Positions 19,216-29,384 of a stretch of DNA of 64,000 nt are shown in pieces. The stretch spans positions 30,407,501 through 30,471,500 of the forward strand of contig CM065387.1 of the NCBI GenBank assembly GCA_033060915.1, written 5' to 3'. The DNA comes from Euryodendron excelsum (Eukaryota; Streptophyta; Magnoliopsida; Ericales; Pentaphylacaceae). The position numbers and the translations under genes were made by a program. Numbering within the stretch: the stretch's first letter is position 1; every line of letters starts with the position of its first letter. Under the pieces are notes generated by a model. It searched no databases. It was not told where the DNA came from and worked only from the letters and a program-made list of their open reading frames with translations.

Positions 19216-21507
19216 TAGACCTTCCCCCTCACTATTTTAGGTCAAAAGCTCTATCTAGCAACGCTCCCCCTCTATTCCAGATAGCTCCCAGAGTCCTTTC
19301 TCTCTCTCTCTCTCTCTCTAAGTCCTGCCGACTGAGTTTGAGTTCGAAGTTCCGAAGCCCTAGCTTCCGAGCTCCATCAAATGTTCGCCCCACTACCCAG
19401 AAGCTGTCGAAGCCTTCCCAAGTCCAAGGCCCAAGCCTCCATCAAAGAAACAAGAAACAAGACACGGTAACCTCTAGCTTACCTTTCTATAATCCCCCAC
19501 TCTCTCTTCTCCCTCCGAACCCACTTGGGTTCTTCTCATTTTTAAACCCTTATCTCTAAACCCCCTTTCTTGCATACTTGGAACAAGAGGATGCTAAGTC
19601 CATGTTGAGAGTTGATGAGAGGGGACTACCGATCGGGACTACCTATTGGACTTTAAATTGCCTCACGGTCCTTTTGCAATTTGGTGATACATGGCCTTGT
19701 ATGATTCATGTTGTTACAATCGTTGTCATACATTTGCATTTTTTTGTCATCTCTTTATCCCTAAAAACCATTTTCAAAGTTGCTTTCTAAAAACCACAAT
19801 TCTAGGTTAATCCTAACCCTTTCATGGTTAGGATTTTCTTAGAAAAATGTGACATTTGAAATGACTTCTAATAGTCTATACTGTTTTCTTTTCAAAAAAC
19901 ACAATCCCAAAACGAACCTAGTTCTTCCACGACTAAGATTGTCTCGGGAAACATGTGACATTCAAAACGACCCGAAGAGGTTTACATTTTTGGCCTCATG
20001 CCTTCATTGTTTTTCAAAGTCACGAGTCTAAAGTGATTCTTGCCTTCTAATGGCTAGAATGACTTTAGGCAAAGTGCAATATTCATTTGGATTTAAAATC
20101 CAAGTTAGGGTTTCGGGCCCTAAAACATATTTTCAAAAGACTTGATTTTTAAATTATTTACAAAAATCGTATTTGTTAAACCCTAGAAGTTCAATCCTAG
20201 GAAAATCTTATCTTTGCCAACTTAGATACCTTTCATTTTAAAACCAAAATCATACCTTTTTTCAAAAGCCTCAAAATCCTCAATTTTCAAATCAATCAAA
20301 CCTTTCCTTTTTAAATCGATCGAATCAAAACCTTCTATTTTGAATCCTTCAAATCACTCATTTTTCAAACCTTCCAAATTTAAACCCTAAATCAACTCCT
20401 CCCATTTTGGAAACAATCCAAACTTAGCTTTTTCAAGCAAATTAAATCTTTTTCAAAAAGGAAACAAAACCTTTTCAAATCTTTTCAAACCCTTTCAAAT
20501 CTTTTCAAATCTTTCCAAAAGAAAACAAATAAAATCTTTTTCAAAAAGGGAAACAAATCTTTTCAAAAAAGAGAATAAAATCTTCTCAAATCAAATCATT
20601 TCAAATCACATCTCAATCTTTTCAAATCAAGAAAAATTTTCCAAATTCAATCTTCCTGAAAAGGAAACATTTCAAAAATCAAATCTTCTTGAAAAGGAAA
20701 TACTTTCAAAATCCAATCTTCCAAAGGAGAAAATCTTTAAAAGTCAAACTTTCCTGAAAAGGAAACATTTTTAAACTCAAACTTTTTTAAAAAGGAAACT
20801 TTCTAAAAAAAGAAACCCATTTCAAAATTCCAACTCTTTCGGATTCTTGTCCGAACTACGACTGATCTAATCTTCTTTAAGGACGTACGTAGGCAACTCT
20901 TTAAGGGGTGTGGTCACAATCCTTTTCAAATTTCTAATTTCATAACCACTTTCAAATTCAATTCCATCTTTCAAACTCTTCTTCAAATTTTGTTTTCAAA
21001 TGTTTTCTAAGTGGATAGCATTAAACGTAAGTAACCAGTGAGTCATAATTAGGTGAGTAAAAGGTGAATAGACATATAGGTATCGATAGGGCAGGGTAGG
21101 GTGATGGTCTTAGGACATCTTCCAGACATGTAACTAACCCCCAGACTTAAGAATTTTTATTTTAAAGACCAAAACTAGTGTCAATTTTCAAAAGGGCTTT
21201 CTAGTACTTTTAGGGTTGTCAAACAACTCTACCTTCTAAAACTCTCATAAGGACGTCTTTCAAAAATATTGTCCAAAACCTAAGTTTAACCCTCGGGTTT
21301 TACTTGGTGTAGATGATGTAGCACATCTTTAAATATGTTAGGTGGCGACTCCCAAAGACCTTTTCAAAAAAACCTTTATCAATTCTATTTAAAAAATTCA
21401 AATCCCATCGCATTTGTCCTTCTAGGAGAATGAGTTCTAACAAGAGAGCACTGTGCTTTTTCCTGAGCCAAGAGGTCTTTGTTCTAAAAAACTTGGGCAT
21501 GACAGCT

Positions 21508-21525
21508 TGGCGACTCTGCTGGGGA
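21508..21525 (+). promoter_or_regulatory. Primer-binding site for tRNA-Arg
   Basis: TGGCGACTCTGCTGGGGA starts three bases after the LTR end. Its complement, ending ...GGAGTCGCCA with slight changes, matches the 3' end of a plant tRNA-Arg (…CCCCAGTGGAGTCG-CCA, recalled from memory). A tRNA-Arg primer is a known trait of Ogre-type Ty3/gypsy elements. Confidence 0.85.
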
Positions 21526-24360
21526 CAATTAGAGGGTTCGGCCTATGTCATGTCTAATCACCCTTCACTCGCCTTAAGCTCGCCGATTACCTTGTTTAAT
21601 TATATCCACTTTCTAACCTTTTCAAAATTCTAAATTTTTCAAAATGGTTTTTGTTTTGTAAAAAAGTCAAACATTGCATTCATTACATGCTCTTGCATTG
21701 TTCATACATTATACTTTATATTGCATTTGAGTTTCTCGAAAAGTATTAACTCTGTGCATTTGTTTTTTAGGTGGACCCTTATTCACATTTTTATTTATGC
21801 TCATAAACTGCCATGTATGCTATGTATGACATGTTGTATGGGAGTTGTTGGGCTCTTTTCTCCAATTTCTAAAATCACACACACACTTGCATGGGCATCT
21901 TCATGGAATATTGACTTTGGTTACTACCTTCTAGTTAGAAGGGGGAATAGTATATTGACTGTTAGTGGTAGGCAGATGTGTCACCTAGCCAATGGTCTTT
22001 AGATAGTTCCCCCACTCAGATCACCAACCTCTAATGACACCACCCTTGGGAGTGGGCCTAGGTTTAAAGATTTGGGAGCTGAGCTTTTTAGGAAGCATTA
22101 GTAGCCCTCAACCCCATGCTTATATAGCATCCATGCATAGCCGAACCTCTGCTCGATTTAAGGCACGTGTCTTTTTCAAAAACTAAGGAGGAAGAGTGAC
22201 TGCTTTTCATTTTCCTTTCTCCTATTGTTATTATATGTGAATGCTTTGCTATCAATAACTTGTTATTTATGTTATTTAATTGCTCATGCATATGCAATCA
22301 TCCCAAGGTAAGAGTTCCAAAGTAACTCAAGCCAGTTGCACTCCGTGCATATGATCAACCCTAAAGAGAATGGCCCACGAGCCAATCTCAAATCATAAGC
22401 CTACCTAATGCCTAAGGATTCTAAACTTTAAGGATCATGGTATGCATCCAAGAATCATTTCATAAGATGGGCCCCGATCCCTCTCGCTCATGGAGATAAG
22501 GTTGCCACAAGACAAGGGGCAATATCCCAAGACAAGGTTGCCTAATGACCCTCAGACATAAAAAAGGTGGGACCAAAGACTCAAGACTAGTTAAGGTTTT
22601 TCTTTATAATAGTAGATAGGTGGAAAGTCCAATGGAAAATGTTCCCTCTCCCCTTTCTATCTATTTTCAATTCCATATACTAGAAAAATCCAATGTAATA
22701 AAATTGTCAATTTACTTCCCTTGAATGAATGGAAGTATGAATGAATGTATGTTACAAGCATAGGTATGGTATTGTATACAGGGGCAACCTCCTATCTCCA
22801 AAAGTGAGCAAACATAACATGCTTAATCCCCCTCTCAAAGTAGGGGCACCCATAAAGCATGCATTGGATACAAACTTTCAAAACAAGGCACTATCTTCTC
22901 ATTTGTTTCGTGTCATTTGTCCCCCCCCCCCTCTCAAGTACCAAGAAAACGAAAGACGAAGCAAAGACAGAAAAGGGGATTTTCTAAACTGCTTATCTAT
23001 TGTCATTATGCTTTGTACATATTTACTATTATCATGCTCATGCATTAATATCCATTCTAAAGACATGAGTTCCAGGAAACTTAAGTTAGCATTTTCATCA
23101 ACTGTAGAGAGAAAGGAACAATCTGATCTCATATTAATCAAACCTACCAAAGCTCCTAAGGGTTTCCCAATCCTAAGGATTCATGGCATGTATGGAACCA
23201 TATCTTAAGAGAGGCCTAAATCTCTCTCCATTCATAGAGAGGGGATTGCTCAAACAAATAAGCATTGACCGGCCCATGCTGAGGAGGTATTATATTGCAT
23301 ACAGGGGCAACACCCCACCTCCAAAATAGACTCTGCATCATGCCTAGATTTCTATGAGAAAGGGACCTCCATAGGACATGCATTGCATAAGGTCTTCAAC
23401 TCCACATGCTAATTCCATTTACTTTTCCTTTTCTTTTCAAGACCCAAGAGCAAAACCAAAGCTATGTAATCTCTTTGTAGTCCCACCTAATCCATAACTC
23501 TTGCAAGGATGAGCCCATTGAAGAGCAGAAGGGATTGACCGCTCATCAACAAAGTGTTATCTCTCAAGCAGCAACCTCCACACCATGTCCTAACAATTAC
23601 CATCTATGCATCGACATGACAAAACCCTCTAGTCACTTAACAGTGAAGAAAATGGTCACCAACTATATTAGCAGCAGAAGGTACCAACCTAATAAGGGAC
23701 TAGGGGCACAAGCTACGGGGTGGTCCTCCTAAAAAACCAAAAAAAGCAAAAAAAAGTGTCATTCCGTCCTTGATCATCAACTGAAAATTCATGCCCTATA
23801 TTCTACCAGCTTACTCTCCTTAAGGTCTTATCAATCTAGAAGCTGGCCGACAGAATCATCCATTAAATTCATAGACCCTGAAGGCCTTGGTAAAGCCTAT
23901 AGGAGGAACCCTTGATTTTAGCTTTGTTGAAGTGTCATGTAAATATCAAGTGTATAACAGGCTAATTTGAAATAGGGGACTCTTGATCATGAAATGCTTT
24001 CTCTACTGTGTTAAAATATTTTTTTCTAAAAAAATAAAAATTACAGGGTATCTTGAAGGCTGGCATCTTTTGACCCTAAAAGACTCAGTAGAGGTCCTCT
24101 ACAGATTGTCACAGAAAGCGTCACCAACCTAAAACAACACAGGATAGTAGAAATTCAAATCACTTACAAATAACTCACTATCCAACCATCTACAAACAAA
24201 GGAGGCCATTGAGTCATTAGATTACAAATGTTAAGAAGATCGCAAAGGTTGGCATGAGCAGCTACCCTTTCACAAAGTCCCAGTTAGGGTCTTAACTAGG
24301 GCAACACCACCCTCATTGATCTACTGTAATAAGGCAATTTTGCTGGTTAAAGAAGGAACC
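21526..24360 (+). mobile_element. 5' leader of the inner A element, with duplicated unit
   Basis: Non-coding-looking region after the primer site. Two degenerate units of about 760 bp can be matched, for example 'gagttccaaagtaactcaag' near 22312 and 'gagttccaggaaacttaag' near 23070. Phrases such as 'ggggcaacaccccacctcc' and 'atgagcccattgaagagcag' recur in the leader at 43718-46472 and, reversed, at about 56900-58990. An open frame of 155 codons at 22741-23208 has no recognised domain and is not conserved as a frame in the other copies. Confidence 0.75.
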
Positions 24361-27300
24361 CCCTCTCTCTAAATCCTTGAGGAAATAAAAACCACAGAAG
24401 CGATATGAGCAGCCTTGCCTCCTAGAGAACAACATGCCATTTACTATGCCCCGTATAATCAAAGACACATTTCCAGATCCTTCAGCAAAAAAATCAAACC
24501 TCGATAGGAGATTTCGTCACCAAAAAAACATCTCCACCTTGGCAGAAAGCTAGAAGCGAAGTTCATTCCCAACAATGAAAACTCAAAGTCATTGATCTTG
24601 GTAGAGACGAACAGGGAAGTTTTCCCAGCACCCGTCAACTCAAGCTTGATAAAGCACTACTCTGTGTAATTAGAAACTCTGATAGAGCAATGATGACAAT
24701 GATCAAAATATAGAAAGGCCCTTAATTCCTCTACCATATAGTGAAACATAGTCCTTACAAAATCCCCTTGAGTTGGTCACATTTCCATCATATAACCAGC
24801 CTGGTAATCACCACCCACAATGGATCAAAAGCCATAGCATAGGGGTAGGGAAAGAAAAAAAAAAGGGTAGTGTTACATGTTAAAACACAAATCTCAAGCA
24901 ATGTCATTTTCTACTAGGTAAGTGATAGAAAACGAAGAAGAAGAGTTTGATAGTTTTTCTCTAGGTAAGTGGGAGAAAATGAATAAAGAAAATTTAGGAA
25001 TGAAAAGGTCAAAGTCATTAAATAAACGACCTCAGCATTAGTCATAAAAGCAAAGGTTAAGAAAGGGATGAAACTGTTAAAGGTGATAGCAGGAATCAAA
25101 GCCGAATAGAATGGTAGGTTTGAGCTTTCTATTCTATTCTTTCAAAAATCCGACACCTAGCTCACGTTACAGTCCAAAAAAGACCTTTCAAATTGGTTAT
25201 TGTTGTCATTGCTCTTCAAAGTAAGATGGTTACATTGGGAAGTGCTTTATCTAGCAAAAGGAGTTCTGGTTCTGAGAAGACAACTTCTATCCAAACTTAA
25301 CAAGTGTTTCAATGCACCCCTGTTAAAAGCAACATCAACAGTCTTCAACCAAAGTAACAACTTCAGTTAAGAACAGGCAAAGAGTCATCTTTATCAGTAT
25401 CAACGAGAGAAACCATAAGAAAATGCATGGCCTGAGGACATGGTGAAAACCCTCCGGGGCGCTATGGGTAAAAGAGTAGGGTCATGAGAAGATACAAAAC
25501 TACCGACATAGTGAAAACTCAAAAACGGGCGCTGATGTACAACAATGGTAGAGTCGGCATCTGTGAAAACACGCAAGGGCACATGTGGCAAAATGGCTTC
25601 AATGAAAAAAAAAAAGAGAAAAGAAAAGAAAAAGAGTCAAATCTCCTTATCAGCAATCCAAGACGGCCTTAACGAAGCAGTAAAGTCTCACGCCTCAATA
25701 AATGGGTCAAGGGATGCCAGCCTCTGGAGAACCTACATTGGTAATAGATTTCTAAACTCAGCATGGCAAAATGATAAGTATGAATGTCATAAGTCATTTA
25801 TTAAGATTACTCTGTTATATCTTGATATTTGTTAATAGGATACTAAGATAGGTACAAGTTCAAGGGGCACCTCCCGAAGTTTTCCCAAGTTCCGAAGGCG
25901 TCTCCAAAATGCAACATTTCGATGTCGCAACAAAATCCATCATCTTGCTAGCCAAGTTGTAACGAACTGGGGCATGCATCCATGCCCATCCTCCATAAAC
26001 CCATGCATTCATTGAAGGAAAGGCCTCTAGAAATAAAGGCACGGTAGGAGGCGGGCTCCTCATCCAAGTCAAAATCTCTATGTGACTGTCTTAAGAAAAG
26101 GAGTTCAACTAGATGGAATTGTCATGCCATGTAGACGCTGAAAAGAGAAGAGAATAGAAGAGTAACGACACACAGCTTGGGCTGTTGTCCATAGCCAACA
26201 AGAAATAGAGAATGGGGCAATGTCTCACCCTCGACCTCCCAATCTATCCTAATTCAAACCTTTCCAAGCCATGAAAATTGGGGCAATAGCCCACTATACT
26301 GATCAAATAAAGAACCAATCGGAGATGCTCGACTTTTCAGATACTTCGAACCCATCAAAGGAGACCTCACCTCCTTTATAAACCAGTTCAAGACTCTCAG
26401 AGGAGCAAAATCCTTGCAGAGAAACATCAACAAGAATCCTATTTTGCCTGCCAAAATCAAAACTCAATAGTCGAGCCAACATAAAAGAACTACAAACACA
26501 AAACAACCTCCCATGACTCCTCAAGTTCAGCTCATTTCCAGCAACCTTATCTGGGACATCCTTCCTAAAAAGCCTCACATCGGCCTCTTCCTCGCCAGCA
26601 GTCCAAAGAATTTCAAAAATAATACTCAGAAGCTACTAGCCTCTCGAAGGCCTTCTGAAAGCTGAAAGGGAAATTCAATCAAGAGAGAAAGGAGGACAAG
26701 AAAGAATAGCTCGCTCTATAGTTCCATCCTTTCCAAGCGAACTTTGTAGTTGCTCACACTCTACCTCAACAAAACTTGGCTCAACAGATTCCCAGTACGA
26801 TCACCAGAGTGTATCGGTCACCTCCATCAACTCGAATGACAGCAGCGCTATTCCTATCCTTGGCCAAAAGTAACTCTCATCACTGTCAGCTCAGCCATCA
26901 CCTACTACACGAATCACCATCCCCCTTGTTAGTTATCCTGAAGACAAGACAAGAAGAAAGAGACCCTATAAAGGGTTCATCGATAGGTAAGAGGTATGTA
27001 TAAAAGAAAAAGGGGTCCTTCAAAATCATTTTCAAAATAATTTTGTAGAATTCTAAGAATTTTCCTCAAAGCTTTTAAAATTCAAAATCAATTTCAAAGG
27101 TTTCTTAAGCTTTTTCCTTAAACGTTGGTTTCAAAATAATTTATGGTTTTTTAAACTTTTATCGTTAAAAGTTCTCGGTTTCAAACTTTTTCCTTCAAAA
27201 GTTTACTTCAAAATTTAAGTTTGGTTTCAAACTTTATCTTTCAAAATTTTACTTCAAAAATTTCAAATCCTACAACAAAAAAAATAAAATTCAAATCTTC

Positions 27301-27964
27301 AAATCTTCGAACCCATCAAAGGAGACCTCAAAAAATTCAAATTCCAGTTTCAAACTTTTTCCTTCAAAAGTTTATCTCAAAAAATCAAATTCTAGTTTCA
27401 AACTTTTTCCTCAAAAGTTTTAGATTCAAAATCAATCCTATCGGTTTCTTAAAACTTTTTCCTCCAAAAGTTTTTATCTCCCGTCAAATGACGGGGTTTC
27501 CTGAACTTTCTCCCCTTGTAAAAGAAAAAAAAATCAAGTCTAAGTTTTCTAACTTTTTCCTTCAAAACATGTACTTGCTAAGGTTTCCCAAGCTTTCCCC
27601 TTGAAAAGCCCTGTTTCAAAGGTTTTTGAAACTTTTGCCCAAAAAGTCCAAGTTTCTAAATCTTGATTTCCCAGGCTTCCTCCTTCAAAAGCCCCGTTTC
27701 GATTTAAGGTTTTTAAAAATTTTCCCTTCAAAAAGTTTCTATCCAAATCAAATGTCTAGTTTCCCAGGCTTTCCCTTCAAAAGCCCCATTTCAAAATCCT
27801 TTCAAAGGTTTTCCAAACTTTTTGTCCAAAAAAAAAAAAGTCATTTAAAAAATCATCTTCAACTTTAAAAATCAATTTCCAAATACATCAACTTCGGTCC
27901 CTTTGATCACCTCACGATCCAAATAGGGCCCTTACTTTATCATTTTTTGTCTCCAGCAAGTAAA
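24361..27964 (+). mobile_element. 3' internal region of the inner A element (no genes seen)
   Basis: It matches the region after integrase in the outer element (33061-33808), for example 'caccacccacaatgg' near 24811 and 33128, and a set of GTGAAAAC...GGGCGC repeats at 25436-25600. 27000-27880 is T-rich with a repeating 'tttcaaactttttccttcaaaagttt' word. An exact 26-bp direct repeat (26344-26369 and 27305-27330) lies 961 bp apart. No open frame resembles gag or pol. Confidence 0.65.
25436..25600 (+). repeat. GTGAAAAC / GGGCGC tandem motif near the 3' end of the internal region
   Basis: Three units, each with GTGAAAAC followed 8-12 bp later by GGGCGC or GGGCAC (near 25441, 25514, 25564). The same triplet occurs in the outer element at 33585-33740. 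It is therefore conserved between two A-type elements at the same place. Confidence 0.65.
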
Positions 27965-27984
27965 GACAGAAAAAGAAGGGCAGT
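27965..27984 (+). promoter_or_regulatory. Polypurine tract of the inner A element
   Basis: GACAGAAAAAGAAGGGCAG immediately before TGTTAGCG. Its position and purine content fit the primer for plus-strand synthesis. The minus-strand B element at 51092-51108 has a very similar tract, AGAAGAAGAGGGGCAGC. Confidence 0.75.
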
Positions 27985-28894
27985 TGTTAGCGCCCCATTT
28001 TGGCCACTCAGCGATCTCCGATCCTACCGGAAACACCTACAAACCAACACAAGCATACTCAAGCCCAAACTGGCTTTCCAAATCCAATCCAACTTGTCAA
28101 CCACTTTGTGGGACCACTTGACCCAATAGAGGCAAAATGACTAGAATGCCTCTAGTGCATTAGTCAATCCAATCCAGCCCAGCACGTCTTCCATAAGACA
28201 ATAAGTCCATTCAAATTCAAAGTTAAATCCAATAGTCTTTTCATTTGAGAAAGTTGATCCCTTATTGATGATAAGACCATTCAACCCAGTACGGCATGAT
28301 CACCGAGAAAGTTTATTCCTTAGATCGGTAAAGCCCCTTTCACACTCATCTCCAGAAAGTACCTAAGTCCCCTCGATGAAAGAGCGGTACACTTCTGGTG
28401 CCTACTAGCCTGCTAATATAGAATGTCCACTAGGCCGGCACGTTCCTTGAGAAAGCAAAAACCCCTTAAGAAAGGAAGACACAAACCCCTCAAGCACGGA
28501 AGACTGTCCCAGTTCAGCACGACCTTCGAGAAAGTTTATCCCTCAAGGCAGTAAGACCCTTTAAAACTTGTCCACCGAGAAAGTACCAATTCCTTGGACA
28601 TAAGACCAAACCAGATCTAGACCGGCCAACACCGACGCTTGCTACCCCGTCTCGGTGAAAAATGACCATTTTAGACCTAGCGGGTCCGACACGTTCTTTG
28701 AGAAAGTAAAAGCCTTCAAAACAGTAAGACCACTTTTCTAGGCTATCCCTAGATGGTTCGGTATGTCCAGTGCCATCCAGTTAACCTCGGTCCTTTCTTG
28801 GAGGTTCTCCGATTAAAATGACCATTTTGCCCCTAGGCATCCAAATGCCTTGGGAAACCACACTGGCTCTGGGTATCAAATGGGTAACCCCCCC

Positions 28895-28985
28895 AGTCAA
28901 CTCTGGTTGACCCCAATCAACCCTGGTCAACCCTAGTCAACTCTGGTCAACCTAGTCAATCCCAGCCAATCTTGGTCAACCCTAG
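28895..28985. repeat. W-box-like array, 3' LTR (contracted)
   Basis: About 90 bp with six [A/G]GTCAA words and one TTGACC on the plus strand. The array is about half the length of that in the partner LTR, although the two LTRs were identical at insertion, so it has gained or lost repeats since. Confidence 0.75.
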
Positions 28986-29376
28986 AGCTCCCAGAATGAG
29001 GTGACCGCGATCCGGTCACTCTCTTCAACCACACCATCTCTGGAAATCATACCAGCAACCTCCAAGACACTTTTCAGAGTATTCCCTTCTATTTCTGGCT
29101 GGGCCTCGCCGTCCAGCACTTTCCTTTTCGAACCAGAATCTCCCTGCTCCACTTTGAGTGAAGCATGACCAATTTTTAGCCTTGAGCCACTTCTAGAGGC
29201 GTACACCAAGCCCCCAGGCTATCCAAAGTGGTTACAAATTGACCAGTACCAAACAAGCCCCGCATCCAGCCTTTTCTTTGGTTCTCATTAATGTCCTTGC
29301 GCCACTCTTAGTGGCACATGGCCAAAGTTAAGGCATGCGCCACTATGAGTGGCACACAACTCATCTGATTTTGCAC

Positions 29377-29384
29377 TATAAATA
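29377..29384 (+). promoter_or_regulatory. TATA box of family A LTR (3' copy)
   Basis: TATAAATA in the same context as 19208-19215, preceded by GCGCCACTATGAGTGGCAC, a short inverted repeat. Confidence 0.6.

Larger units (their letters stand above)
17702..21504 (+). mobile_element. 5' LTR of the inner family A element (3803 bp)
   Basis: TGTTAGCACCCC at the start, GGCATGACA at the end. The U3 is made of degenerate repeats of 60-130 bp built around 'TTGAGAAAGTACYAAGTCC...GGTAAGACC' and 'AAAATGACCATTTTGCCCCTAG'. It contains a W-box array (18637-18815), TATA box TATAAATA (19208-19215), a CT microsatellite (about 19297-19319), a 'cttcctgaaaaggaaacatttcaaaa' repeat (20640-20800) and the conserved 3' blocks (20848-20915, 21045-21140). 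Confidence 0.9.

Noticed and set aside
22741..23208. 155-codon open frame in the A leader
   Set aside because: No recognised domain; the frame is not kept in the other leader copies (45 kb and, reversed, 57 kb); probably chance in non-coding repeat.
25400..25835. Small overlapping frames on both strands
   Set aside because: They overlap the GTGAAAAC repeats and an A-rich run; none is kept in the matching region at 33585-33740.
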